Assembly (NCBI GenBank): GCA_023249375.1
Contig: JAHFCT010000010.1
Span: 21,122-85,121, forward strand
DNA length: 64,000 nt
Direction: 5' to 3'
Origin: Gemmatimonadota bacterium
Lineage (GTDB): Bacteria > Gemmatimonadota > Gemmatimonadetes > Gemmatimonadales > Gemmatimonadaceae
Shown: one piece after another, positions 48,940 to 57,698 of the stretch
Layout of the letters: each line of letters begins with the position of its first letter
Numbering within the stretch: the first letter of the stretch is position 1
Position numbers and translations under genes: made by a program
The notes under the pieces: generated by a model
What the model saw: the letters and a program-made list of their open reading frames with translations, nothing else
What the model was told of the DNA's origin: nothing
Databases searched by the model: none

Positions 48940-49041
48940 CCCGCCATCGCGTTCACCGCCTGAGGCGCGCGCGCTCGCCGCCGCCGTGCGTCCGCACCCT
49001 TGATGGAACGTCTGCTTCGACCCCCTACTATATTACGTCCC

Positions 49042-49593
49042 ATGACGACGGTTCCTGCCGATCCGCGCCTGATGGGGCGCGAGGTCAAGCGCATTGTGTA
49101 TTCCGAGCGGCAAATCGCCGATCGTGTGGCCGAACTGGGCCGCTCGATCGCTGAGACTTATCCCGACGGAGATCTCCTCGCGCTCGGCCTGCTGAAAGGC
49201 AGCTTCATGTTTACGGCCGATCTGGTGCGCCACATCCCGCGTCCGCTGCAGGTGGATTTCATCGTCGCCGGGTCGTACGGCAACGGGACCGTCTCGTCGG
49301 GCAACGTGCGCCTGCTCTACGATCCCGAGACCAATCTGGAGGGGAAGGACGTCCTCCTGGTTGAGGACATCGTCGACTCGGGGCGCACGATGCAGAAGCT
49401 CGTGGAATTGCTCATGACGCGCCGTCCGCGATCCATTCAGATCTGCGCGTTGCTGCACAAGAACATCGCAGAACATCTGGAGCATCCTGTCAAATTCGTG
49501 GGGTTTGACGCGCCGAACGAGTTCCTGGTTGGCTACGGGCTCGATCACGCCGAGAACTTCCGTCACGTTCCCTATATCGCCAGTCTCGCCTGA
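49042..49593 (+). CDS. hpt: Hypoxanthine phosphoribosyltransferase
   Basis: Salvages hypoxanthine and guanine with PRPP to IMP and GMP. 183 residues. The PRPP-binding motif is VLLVEDIVDSGRTMQKL near residue 110; the flexible-loop region is GLLKGSFMFTADLVRHI and the C-terminal base-binding region is KFVGFDAPNEFLVGYGLDHA. The start is the ATG at 49042, with a TATATT box at 49029-49034 placed so that transcription may start at or next to the ATG. The tilS-hpt-ftsH order is conserved in many bacteria. Confidence 0.96.
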   Translation: MTTVPADPRLMGREVKRIVYSERQIADRVAELGRSIAETYPDGDLLALGLLKGSFMFTADLVRHIPRPLQVDFIVAGSYGNGTVSSGNVRLLYDPETNLEGKDVLLVEDIVDSGRTMQKLVELLMTRRPRSIQICALLHKNIAEHLEHPVKFVGFDAPNEFLVGYGLDHAENFRHVPYIASLA

Positions 49594-49648
49594 GAACCGG
49601 CCGCGCCGGGCGCGCCGCACGGCACGCCCGCCGTCTTTCCCCTCTGAT

Positions 49649-51634
49649 ATGCCACCGACCCCAACACCCCCCACGCCTCCCACGAACTTCGGCAAGGTCT
49701 CCAAGAGCATCGCGTTCTGGCTCCTGGTCATCTTGGTGCCGGTGTTCATCATCCAGTACGCCGGCGGCAGCAAGGACGGCGCACAGGCGATCAACTCCAG
49801 CGAGTTTGAGCGGCAGCTTGCCGCCGGCAACGTGAAGTCGGTGACGGTTGTCGCCGGCAAGAACGTCACCGGTGAGTACAAGTCGCCGGTAATGGTACAG
49901 GGGCATGCCGCGAAGAAGTTCGAGACGATGCTTCCCGGCGACTACGGCGACAAGCTCGACGAGCGCCTGCGCGCGCAGGGCGTCGAGGTGAAGGCCGAAG
50001 CGCCCAGCCCGTCCATTGCGGCGCTGCTCGTGAACCTGCTGCCGTGGGTGGTGATCTTCGGCTTCTGGATCTTCTTCCTGCGACAGATGCAGGCGGGCGG
50101 CAACAAGGCGTTCTCATTTGGCAAGTCGAAGGCGAAGCTGCTCACCGGCGACACGCCGAAAGTGACGTTTGCCGACGTCGCGGGTTGCGATGAAGCGAAG
50201 GTGGAGCTGCAGGAGATCATCGAGTTCCTCAAGGACCCGCAGAAGTTCACCAAGCTCGGCGGCCGTCTGCCCAAGGGCGCGCTGCTGGTGGGTCCGCCGG
50301 GCACGGGCAAGACGCTGCTGGCGCGCGCGGTGGCGGGCGAAGCGGCGCGCCCGTTCTTCTCGATGTCGGGTTCTGATTTCGTGGAGATGTTCGTGGGTGT
50401 TGGCGCGAGCCGCGTGCGCGATCTGTTCGAGCAGGGCAAGGCGAACGCGCCGTGCATCATCTTCATCGATGAAATCGACGCCGTGGGGCGTCACCGCGGC
50501 GCCGGTCTTGGCGGCGGTCACGATGAGCGCGAACAGACGCTCAACCAGCTGTTGGTGGAGATGGACGGATTCGAGAGCAATGAAGGCGTGATTCTCGTGG
50601 CAGCGACCAACCGTCCCGACGTGCTCGACCCGGCGCTGCTGCGCCCTGGCCGCTTCGACCGGCAGATCGTCGTCGATGCGCCGGACCTGCGCGGGCGCGA
50701 GGGCATTCTGCGCGTGCACATGCGCAACAAGCCGATGGCCGATGACGTGGACGTGACGGCGCTGGCGCGCAGCACGCCGGGCATGTCGGGCGCCGACCTC
50801 TCGAACCTTGTCAATGAAGGCGCGTTGCTGGCCGCGCGCCGCAGTCACGACAAGGTCTATATGGTGGACCTGGAGGAAGCGAAGGACCGCGTGATGCTGG
50901 GCGCCGAGCGCAAGTCGCTCGTGATGAAGGACGAAGAGCGCAAGCAGACGGCGTACCACGAGGCGGGGCACGCGGTATGCGCCATCAAGGTCAAGGGCAC
51001 CGATCCGTTGCACAAGGTGACGATCGTGCCGCGCGGCCGCACCCTCGGCGTGGCGTACACGCTGCCCGAGGACGACCGCGTGTCGATCAGCCGCCAACAG
51101 CTGGACGCGCGGCTGGTGATGGCATACGGCGGACGCGTGGCGGAAGAGATCGTCTTCGGTCGCGAGCGCGTGACGATTGGCGCTGCGAGCGACATTCAGA
51201 TGGCGACGGGCCTGGCGCGGCGGTACGTGTCGCAGTGGGGATTGAGCGACAAGATCGGTCCGATCCTCGTGGGTGACAACGAGCAGGAGCTCTTCCTCGG
51301 CGCGCAGATCATGAACCGTCGCGAGGTGAGCGAGCGCACGGCGCAGCTGGTGGACGAGGAAGTGGGGCGCATCATCCACGAATCGTACGAACGCGCACGC
51401 ACCGTGCTGACGGAGCATCGCGCGCTGCTCGACACGCTGGCGATGGCGCTGCTCGACCGCGAGACGCTGTCGCGCGAGGACATCAAGATGCTGGTGGACG
51501 GCGATGAGCTGCCGCCGCGCGTGGTGCCGGGCACGACACCGACGGCGGCGGCGCCGCTGCTCACGAGTGCCGCGCCATCCGATGCGAAAGTGGCGCCGCC
51601 GCTGCTTGCCGGTCCCGAGGTCTCGCCCGCGTAG
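49649..51634 (+). CDS. ftsH: ATP-dependent zinc metalloprotease FtsH
   Basis: 661 residues, hexameric inner-membrane AAA+ protease that degrades membrane and some soluble proteins. It has two spans ([20 protein letters not shown] near residues 20-40 and [20 protein letters not shown] near 125-145) with a small periplasmic domain between. The AAA domain has Walker A GPPGTGKT (from Gly215), Walker [13 protein letters not shown], and the second region of homology [20 protein letters not shown]. The protease zinc site is HEAGH (first His437). The N-terminus is proline/threonine rich. The start is the ATG following a short gap after hpt. Repeat copy C1 starts directly after the stop. Confidence 0.98.
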   Translation: MPPTPTPPTPPTNFGKVSKSIAFWLLVILVPVFIIQYAGGSKDGAQAINSSEFERQLAAGNVKSVTVVAGKNVTGEYKSPVMVQGHAAKKFETMLPGDYGDKLDERLRAQGVEVKAEAPSPSIAALLVNLLPWVVIFGFWIFFLRQMQAGGNKAFSFGKSKAKLLTGDTPKVTFADVAGCDEAKVELQEIIEFLKDPQKFTKLGGRLPKGALLVGPPGTGKTLLARAVAGEAARPFFSMSGSDFVEMFVGVGASRVRDLFEQGKANAPCIIFIDEIDAVGRHRGAGLGGGHDEREQTLNQLLVEMDGFESNEGVILVAATNRPDVLDPALLRPGRFDRQIVVDAPDLRGREGILRVHMRNKPMADDVDVTALARSTPGMSGADLSNLVNEGALLAARRSHDKVYMVDLEEAKDRVMLGAERKSLVMKDEERKQTAYHEAGHAVCAIKVKGTDPLHKVTIVPRGRTLGVAYTLPEDDRVSISRQQLDARLVMAYGGRVAEEIVFGRERVTIGAASDIQMATGLARRYVSQWGLSDKIGPILVGDNEQELFLGAQIMNRREVSERTAQLVDEEVGRIIHESYERARTVLTEHRALLDTLAMALLDRETLSREDIKMLVDGDELPPRVVPGTTPTAAAPLLTSAAPSDAKVAPPLLAGPEVSPA

Positions 51635-51703
51635 CGGCGATTGAGGACAGGGATCACGGATCTTGATCACGGATCTCGAGTACGGAGTTGGATTGCGATG
51701 GCC
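51635..51703 (-). repeat. Dispersed intergenic repeat, copy C1
   Basis: Reverse-complement copy of the repeat, starting at the base after the ftsH stop. It forms an imperfect inverted pair with copy C2. It contains two nearby copies of GATCACGGATC. Confidence 0.8.
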
Positions 51704-51720
51704 TGGTGCTTGGCGCGCCG

Positions 51721-51790
51721 GGCCATCGCTATTCGAGATCCGAATTCGGAATCTCGAATCGTGATCCGTGATCCCTGTCCGAAATCGCCG
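51721..51790 (+). repeat. Dispersed intergenic repeat, copy C2
   Basis: 70 bp ending GTGATCCGTGATCCCTGTCC then GAAATCGCCG. The C1-C2 pair could fold into a long imperfect hairpin spanning 51635-51790 between ftsH and yggS. Confidence 0.8.
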
Positions 51791-51834
51791 TCCTCCTATC
51801 GATTTACGGCACCAACTCGCTATTTTTGACGGCT

Positions 51835-52509
51835 ATGCAGGACTTGCTCGATCAAGTGAATGCGGTGCGCGAACGGATCGCGGCTGCCGTGCAGCGCGGC
51901 GGGCATGGCCAGGCGGTGCGGCTCGTTGCGGTGACGAAGAATCATGGCCCGGATGCGGTCGAGGCGATTCACGCGTGTGGCGTGGAAGACGTCGGCGAGA
52001 ACCGGGTGCAGGAAGCGTTGGACAAGCAGGCGATGGTGACGGCGCCGGTGCGCTGGCACCTGATTGGGCATCTGCAGCGCAACAAGGTGAAGGCGCTCGA
52101 CCACTTTGCGATGCTGCACGCGGTCGACAGCAGCCGTTTGGCCGATGCGGTGCATGCGTTTGGGACGGTGCGTGGGCGGGCGGTGGATGTCCTGGTGCAG
52201 GTGAACGTGGTCGGAGAGGAATCGAAAGGCGGCTTCGCTCTGTCGGACGTAGCGCGCGAAGCCGAGCGACTGGCGGGATGTTCGGGGGTACGCGTGCTGG
52301 GTGTGATGACGATGGCGCCGCTTGACGCCAGTGAAGCGACGCTGCGCGCGGTCTTTGCGGGGGCTCGGCAGGCTCGCGAGATGCTGCGCGCGGCGGGGCT
52401 TGAGGCGACGGAGCTGTCGATGGGCATGTCCGGTGATTTCGAAGTGGCGGTGGAAGAGGGCGCGACGATCGTTCGGCTGGGTACGGTCCTGTTCGGGGAG
52501 AGGCACTGA
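51835..52509 (+). CDS. yggS: YggS family pyridoxal phosphate homeostasis protein
   Basis: 224 residues from the ATG at 51835; a TTG at 51826 is in frame. It is a TIM-barrel PLP-binding protein that regulates PLP supply and is not known to catalyse a reaction. Seen: RLVAVTKNHGPDAVEAIHAC near residue 30 (Lys in VAVTK binds PLP), VGENRVQEAL, WHLIGHLQRNKVKAL, VLVQVNVVGEESKGGF, LGVMTMAPLD and ATELSMGMSGDFEVAVEEGA followed by VRLGTVLFGER, the C-terminal phosphate-binding motif. A TATTTT box lies just before the start. The stop overlaps the divIVA ATG by one base (TGATG). Confidence 0.95.
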   Translation: MQDLLDQVNAVRERIAAAVQRGGHGQAVRLVAVTKNHGPDAVEAIHACGVEDVGENRVQEALDKQAMVTAPVRWHLIGHLQRNKVKALDHFAMLHAVDSSRLADAVHAFGTVRGRAVDVLVQVNVVGEESKGGFALSDVAREAERLAGCSGVRVLGVMTMAPLDASEATLRAVFAGARQAREMLRAAGLEATELSMGMSGDFEVAVEEGATIVRLGTVLFGERH

Positions 52510-53078
52510 TGAGTGACGATGTCTTTCATCTCACGCCGGTGGACGTGCGGCGCTTCGACTTTGGGTCGGCGCTGCGCGGCTACGACAAGACGCGCGTGGA
52601 CCAGTTCCGCGATCAGGTGGCGGAGGAACTGGATCGGCTGACGCGCGCCAACTCGGAGCTCGAGGCCAAGGCCAAGGGCTTCCACGAGCAGCTGCGCGCC
52701 TTCCGCGAGCGTGACAAGGCGCTCAACGATGCGCTCATCACGGCGCAGCAGCTGCGCGCCGAGACGCGCGAGCAGGCGGAGCGCGAGGCGCAGCTGATCC
52801 TGCGCGAAGCGCGCGCCGAGGGCGAGAAGCTCGTCGAGGAAGCGCGCCGAACGGTGCGGCGTCTCGAAGGGCAGGTGGAGGCGCTGGAGCGCGCACGCAA
52901 AGCCTACCTGGCGCAGTGGCGCGCGTTCACCGAGCGGCAGGCCAACGAACTGCGCGCCGCCGAGGAGACGCCGGCCCCCGATCGGCCGGCGCCGAGCGAT
53001 AGCGCCGCGGACGCAGCGAAGGAGAAGTCGCCGAGCTGGCTCGATGAAGGCGGTCACGACGAGGACGAGGCGAAGTAG
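52509..53078 (+). CDS. DivIVA domain-containing protein
   Basis: 189 residues. The N-terminus has the DivIVA membrane-targeting pattern HLTPVDVRRFDFGSALRGYD with KTRVDQFRDQVAEELDRL. A long coiled coil rich in Ala, Glu and Arg follows to about residue 145 (FRERDKALNDALITAQQLRA, AEGEKLVEEARRTVRRLE). The acidic tail (PAPSDSAADAAKEKSPSWLD) is disordered. DivIVA proteins sense membrane curvature and recruit partners to septa or poles. Translation is coupled to yggS, the usual neighbour in Gram-positive division clusters, which is notable next to Gram-negative-type envelope genes. Confidence 0.9.
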   Translation: MSDDVFHLTPVDVRRFDFGSALRGYDKTRVDQFRDQVAEELDRLTRANSELEAKAKGFHEQLRAFRERDKALNDALITAQQLRAETREQAEREAQLILREARAEGEKLVEEARRTVRRLEGQVEALERARKAYLAQWRAFTERQANELRAAEETPAPDRPAPSDSAADAAKEKSPSWLDEGGHDEDEAK

Positions 53079-53086
53079 GCACGCGC

Positions 53087-53935
53087 ATGTCAGTCCACTT
53101 TGCGGGCTCCGAGCATGCACACACCATCGCGGCGGTTGACGCGGCGGTGGCGGCGGTGCGCGCGCACACGCCGCTCGTTCCTGATGTGGCGCTCATTCTG
53201 GGTACGGGGCTTGGCGGCCTGGGGCGCGCCATCGCCGTCGAGTGCACCATTCCATACGGCGACATCCCGGGCTTCCCGCTCTCGACCGTGGAATCGCACG
53301 CGGGCCGACTGCTGGTGGGCCTGCTCGCCGGCCGCCGCGTGATGGCGATGCAGGGCCGCTTTCACCGCTACGAAGGCTACGCGTTGCAGCAGGTGACATT
53401 CCCGGTGCGCGTGCTGCGCGCCCTCGGCGCACCGGTGCTCGTGGTCAGTAACGCGTGCGGCGGCATGCATCCGCTGTGGGCGCCCGGCGACCTGATGCTG
53501 ATCTCCGATCACATCAACCTGCTCGGCGACAATCCGCTCATCGGCACGCACGACACGGCCTTTGGCGATCGCTTTCCCGATATGAGTGCACCGTACGACG
53601 CCGCGCTTCGCGCCATCGCGCGGCAAATTGCGGCCGAACAGGGCATTACGCTGCGCGAAGGCGTCTACCTCGCGGTGTCGGGGCCAAACCTCGAGACGCG
53701 TTCCGAGTACCGCGCGCTGCGCGCGCTCGGCGCCGACGTGGTGGGGATGAGCACCGTGCCCGAAGTCATCGTCGCGGTGCAGTCGGGAATGCGCGTGCTC
53801 GGACTTTCGATCATCACGGACCAGTGCCTCCCCGACGCGCTGGAGCCGGCAAGTCTCGACAGGATCATCGCCACCGCCAGCCGCGCCGAGCCGCATCTCG
53901 AAGCGGTCGTGCACGGCGTGCTGGAGCGCATGTGA
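53087..53935 (+). CDS. Purine nucleoside phosphorylase (trimeric PNP type)
   Basis: 282 residues. Cleaves purine nucleosides with phosphate to base and ribose-1-phosphate. Seen: ALILGTGLGGLGRAI near residue 30 (phosphate loop), GDIPGFPLSTVESHAGRLLV near 62, MQGRFHRYEGY near 87, VLVVSNACGGMHPLWAPGDL near 118, and VSGPNLETRSEYRALRALGA with VVGMSTVPEVIVA near 200-225. The C-terminus follows the class of mammalian-type trimeric PNP. Eight bases separate it from divIVA, and its TGA overlaps the ileS GTG (GTGA). It complements hpt in purine salvage. Confidence 0.94.
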   Translation: MSVHFAGSEHAHTIAAVDAAVAAVRAHTPLVPDVALILGTGLGGLGRAIAVECTIPYGDIPGFPLSTVESHAGRLLVGLLAGRRVMAMQGRFHRYEGYALQQVTFPVRVLRALGAPVLVVSNACGGMHPLWAPGDLMLISDHINLLGDNPLIGTHDTAFGDRFPDMSAPYDAALRAIARQIAAEQGITLREGVYLAVSGPNLETRSEYRALRALGADVVGMSTVPEVIVAVQSGMRVLGLSIITDQCLPDALEPASLDRIIATASRAEPHLEAVVHGVLERM

Positions 53936-56900
53936 CCGCCGCTGATGTAACCACCGCACGCTTCGCGCCGTTGCCGGCGGAGCGCCCGGCGGACGACGTC
54001 GAGCGCGAACTGCTTGCCCGCTGGCGCGACGAGAAGCTGTTTGAAGCCTCGCTCGCGGCCCGAGCCGATGCACCGCGCTGGGTGTTCTTTGAAGGGCCAC
54101 CGACGGCCAACGGCAAGCCTGGCATCCATCACGTCTTTGCGCGCACCATCAAGGACCTGTTCTGCCGTCACCGCGCGATGAAGGGCTTCCGCGTGGACCG
54201 CAAAGCGGGCTGGGACACGCACGGCTTGCCCGTGGAGATCGAGGTCGAGAAGGAACTCGGCATCAGCGGCAAGCAGGACATCGAGCGCGTGGGTGTGGCC
54301 GAGTTCAACCGGCGCTGCCGCGAGAGCGTGTTCAAGTACAAGGACGACTGGGAGAAGCTCTCCAACCGCATCGCGTTCTGGCTGGACTACGAGCGTGCGT
54401 ACGTCACGTACCACAACTCGTACGTCGAGAGCGTCTGGTGGGCGCTGTCGATGCTGCACGCCAAGGAGCTGCTGTACCAGGGCCACAAGATTCTTCCGTA
54501 CTGCCCGCGCTGCGGCACGGCGCTGTCGAGCCACGAGGTCGCGCAGGGGTACGAGGACGTCGAGGATCCGTCGGTGTATCTGCAGCTGCCGCTGCGTGAG
54601 CCGGGCCGGACGGAAGAGCGGCGCATCCTGGTGTGGACGACCACGCCGTGGACGCTCGTGTCGAACGCGGCGCTCGCGGTGAGCCCGAAGCTCACATACG
54701 CCGAGCTGCGCAAGAAGAAGGGCGGCACGTTCACGGTGATTCTCGCCGAGGCACGCGTGCCGGCGGTGCTCGGGGCAGACTGGAAGGATCGGTGGGATGT
54801 GGTGGAGACGTTCCCGGGCACGGCGCTGGCCGGCGCGCGGTATCAGCGTCCGCTCGACTGGGTGACGTTCGAGGACGGCGCGCGCGAAATCGTGGTGACC
54901 ACCGATTTCGTGTCGGCCGACGACGGCACGGGCGTGGTGCACATCGCGCCGGCGTTTGGCGCCGATGACTATCAGGCCGGCCAGCAGTACGAGCTGGCGT
55001 TCGTGCAGCCGGTGAACGCGCGCGGCGAGTTTCCCGACGACATGCCGGTGGTGGGCGGACTGTTCGTGAAGGCGGCCGACCCCGTGATCATCGGCGTGCT
55101 CAAGGAGCGCGGCGTGCTGTGGAAGGACGGACGCCTCACGCACAGTTATCCGCACTGCTGGCGGTGCAAGACGCCGCTGCTCTACTACGCGCGCTCGTCG
55201 TGGTTTGTGCGCACCACCGCGTTCAAGGACGCGATGATCGAGCGCAACGCGCAGGTGAACTGGAATCCGGCCGAGGTGGGGTCGGGGCGGTTTGGCGGCT
55301 GGCTCGAGAACAACATCGACTGGGCGATCTCGCGTGACCGGTTCTGGGGGACGCCGCTGCCGGTGTGGGTGTGCGACGCCGATGCGTCGCACCGCGACGT
55401 CATCGGCAGTTTTGCGCATCTCGCGGTGAAGACGGGGCACGCGCTCGGCGCCGACTTCGACCCGCACAAGCCGCACATCGACGGCTACACCTGGCCATGC
55501 ACCGAGTGCGACGGCACGATGCGGCGCGTCACGGAAGTGATTGACACGTGGTTCGACTCGGGCTCGATGCCGTTTGCGCAGTGGCACTATCCGTTCGAAA
55601 ACCGCGAGGCGTTTGCGCAACAGTATCCGGGCGACTTCATCGCCGAAGGAGTGGATCAGACGCGCGGCTGGTTTTATTCGCTGCTGGCGATCGCGACGGG
55701 GCTGGGCGATGCGCTGCATCCGGAATCGGTGCATCCGAAGGCGAGCAGCGCGCGTTCGCAGGGCGCGGGCGCGCCGGGCACGGGCGCGCCGGGCACGGGC
55801 GCGCCGGGCACGGGCGAGCACGTTGGGGGCGAGCACGCAACCGGCGGTCATCGCCTGGCGCATGGCGTGGCGGAGCCGTATCGCGCGGTCGTCGTCAACG
55901 ATCTCGTGCTCGACGCGTCCGGCCAGAAGATGTCGAAGACGAAGGGCAATACGGTGGATCCGTGGTCGGTGATCGAGAAGTACGGCGCCGATGCGGTGCG
56001 TTTGTTCCTCGTGGCGTCGAGCCAGGTGTGGGTGCCGCGGCGCTTTGACGAGCAGGTGATCCGCGAGACGGCGGGGCGCTTTCTCGTGACGCTGAAGAAC
56101 GTGTACAGCGGGATCTTTGCGCAGTACGCGAACTTTGGCTGGGCGCCGTCGGCGGCCGATCCGCAGGTCGCCGATCGGCCGCTGCTCGACCGCTGGGTGC
56201 TGTCGCGGCTGTCGGCCGTTGAAGCAACGGTGGACGCCGAGTTGCAGCGCTTTGACGCGACGGCCGCGTCGCGTGCGCTGATGGAATTCGTCACCGAAGA
56301 CGTGGCCAACTGGTACGTGCGGCTCTCGCGCGGGCGCTTCTACGAGGTGGACGGGGCCGACAACCGCGCCGCGTTTGCGACGTTGCATGAAGTGCTCACG
56401 GTGGTGTCGCGCCTGCTGGCGCCGTTTGCACCCTTCGTGAGCGACTGGATTCATCGCTCGCTAACCGGCACGTCGGTGCATCTGGCGGACTTCAGCCGTG
56501 CCGGCGCGCCGGCGCGCGACAGTGCGCTTGAGGCGGCGATGACTGAGGTGCGCGCCCTCGCGACGCTTGGGCGCGCGGCGCGTGAAGAGGCGGGCATCAA
56601 GGTGCGCCAGCCGCTCTCGCGGCTGGTCTGCGTGGCGGGCGAGGCGCCGCAGGCGCTGCTCGATCAGTTGGTGCCGCTGTTGGCCAGCGAGCTCAACGTG
56701 AAGGGTGTCGAGTTCCTCGGCTCGGCCGATTCGCTCGTGGCGCTCGAGGCGAAGGCCAACTTTCGCTCGCTGGGCAAGAAGTGGGGCAAGGAAACCCCGC
56801 AGGCGGCCAAGGCCGTGAATGCGCTGCACAGCGCGACGCTGCTGGCCTTCGAACGCGGCGAGGCCGTGCATCTGACCGTGGGCGGCCATTCGCACCCGCT

Positions 56901-57276
56901 AGATTCCGACGACGTGACGGTCGTCCGGAAAGCGAGCGGCGCGCTGGTGGTGTCACAGGATGGCACGCGGTTCGCGGCCATTGACCCGACGCTCACCGAC
57001 GCGCTCAAACGCGAGGGACTCGCGCGCGAACTGGTGAGCCGGGTGCAGCGGTTCCGCAAGGAATCGGGGCTGAACGTGAGCGACCGCATCACGCTCTGGG
57101 TGGCCGGACCGGCCGTCCTGCACGACGCGGTGGATGCGTACCGCGGCTGGATCTGTGACGAAACGCTGACGCTGCACCTGCACGTGACCGACCACGCTGG
57201 ACCCGACGTCCCCCAGGGCACGACAGCCGACCTCGACGGCGTGCCCGTTTCCCTCGCTCTCCAGAAGGTATCCTGA
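53932..57276 (+). CDS. ileS: Isoleucyl-tRNA synthetase with a low-complexity insert before the KMSKS loop
   Basis: 1114 residues from a GTG that overlaps the PNP stop (GTGA). The HIGH motif is GPPTANGKPGIHHVF near residue 47 and the KMSKS motif is ASGQKMSKTKGN. CP1 editing domain segments RRILVWTTTPWTLVSNAALA and FVSADDGTGVVHIAPAFGAD, and EGVDQTRGWFYSLLAIATGL, are present. Sequence character matches the Thermus-like type 2 form, which is often mupirocin-tolerant. Unlike Thermus, about 45 residues (about 600-645) rich in GAPGT, GEH and HG are inserted just before the KMSKS segment. The C-terminus carries VAGEAPQALLDQLVPLLASE and RVQRFRKESGLNVSDRITLW. Coupled downstream to a DksA-like gene. Confidence 0.97.
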   Translation: MTAADVTTARFAPLPAERPADDVERELLARWRDEKLFEASLAARADAPRWVFFEGPPTANGKPGIHHVFARTIKDLFCRHRAMKGFRVDRKAGWDTHGLPVEIEVEKELGISGKQDIERVGVAEFNRRCRESVFKYKDDWEKLSNRIAFWLDYERAYVTYHNSYVESVWWALSMLHAKELLYQGHKILPYCPRCGTALSSHEVAQGYEDVEDPSVYLQLPLREPGRTEERRILVWTTTPWTLVSNAALAVSPKLTYAELRKKKGGTFTVILAEARVPAVLGADWKDRWDVVETFPGTALAGARYQRPLDWVTFEDGAREIVVTTDFVSADDGTGVVHIAPAFGADDYQAGQQYELAFVQPVNARGEFPDDMPVVGGLFVKAADPVIIGVLKERGVLWKDGRLTHSYPHCWRCKTPLLYYARSSWFVRTTAFKDAMIERNAQVNWNPAEVGSGRFGGWLENNIDWAISRDRFWGTPLPVWVCDADASHRDVIGSFAHLAVKTGHALGADFDPHKPHIDGYTWPCTECDGTMRRVTEVIDTWFDSGSMPFAQWHYPFENREAFAQQYPGDFIAEGVDQTRGWFYSLLAIATGLGDALHPESVHPKASSARSQGAGAPGTGAPGTGAPGTGEHVGGEHATGGHRLAHGVAEPYRAVVVNDLVLDASGQKMSKTKGNTVDPWSVIEKYGADAVRLFLVASSQVWVPRRFDEQVIRETAGRFLVTLKNVYSGIFAQYANFGWAPSAADPQVADRPLLDRWVLSRLSAVEATVDAELQRFDATAASRALMEFVTEDVANWYVRLSRGRFYEVDGADNRAAFATLHEVLTVVSRLLAPFAPFVSDWIHRSLTGTSVHLADFSRAGAPARDSALEAAMTEVRALATLGRAAREEAGIKVRQPLSRLVCVAGEAPQALLDQLVPLLASELNVKGVEFLGSADSLVALEAKANFRSLGKKWGKETPQAAKAVNALHSATLLAFERGEAVHLTVGGHSHPLDSDDVTVVRKASGALVVSQDGTRFAAIDPTLTDALKREGLARELVSRVQRFRKESGLNVSDRITLWVAGPAVLHDAVDAYRGWICDETLTLHLHVTDHAGPDVPQGTTADLDGVPVSLALQKVS
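55771..55815 (+). repeat. Three perfect 15-bp tandem repeats inside ileS
   Basis: The unit GCGCCGGGCACGGGC occurs three times in a row in frame and encodes repeated GAPGT. It lies in the insert before the KMSKS motif. Being a multiple of three, copy-number change would keep the frame. Confidence 0.9.
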
Positions 57277-57278
57277 CG

Positions 57279-57698
57279 ATGGCGCCTCAAAATGGCGGCG
57301 AAAAGAAGTTCAAGCCGCTCACCAAGAAGCAGCTTCAGTTCTTCCTCAAGCTCCTGATCGACGAGCGGAAACGGGTGCTCAAGGAACTTGGCCAGTGGGA
57401 TGAGACGCTGAGCAACACGCAACAGGGCGCCGACGGCGACCTGTCGAGCTATTCATTCCATATGGCGGATCAGGGGACCGATGCGATGGAGCGGGAGAAG
57501 GCGTTCCTGTTTGCGTCGAAGGAAGGCCGGTACCTCTGGCACGTGAACCAGGCGCTGCGCCGTCTGTACAAGAGCCCGGACACGTTTGGGCAGTGCCAGC
57601 ATTGCGGCGGCGAGATTGCACTGGTGCGGCTCGAGGCGCTGCCGCATGCGCGCTACTGCTTTGACTGCAAGCAGCGCGAGGAAGATGCCAAGAAATAA
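57279..57698 (+). CDS. DksA/TraR C4-type zinc-finger protein
   Basis: 139 residues. The N-terminal helical hairpin (KKQLQFFLKLLIDERKRVLK and a following helix) and the zinc finger CQHCGGEIALVRLEALPHAR with YCFDCK near residues 107-132 are characteristic: two Cys pairs C-x2-C and C-x2-C. DksA relatives bind RNA polymerase in the secondary channel, and some need ppGpp. The DxxDxA acidic tip of E. coli DksA is here replaced by a loop near DGDLSSYSFHMADQGTDA. It starts just after ileS and its end overlaps lspA by 14 bases. Confidence 0.9.
   Translation: MAPQNGGEKKFKPLTKKQLQFFLKLLIDERKRVLKELGQWDETLSNTQQGADGDLSSYSFHMADQGTDAMEREKAFLFASKEGRYLWHVNQALRRLYKSPDTFGQCQHCGGEIALVRLEALPHARYCFDCKQREEDAKK

Noticed and set aside
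53665..56454. 929-residue minus-strand frame over pnp and ileS
   Set aside because: His/Arg/Ala-rich shadow frame; both + strand genes have full motif support.
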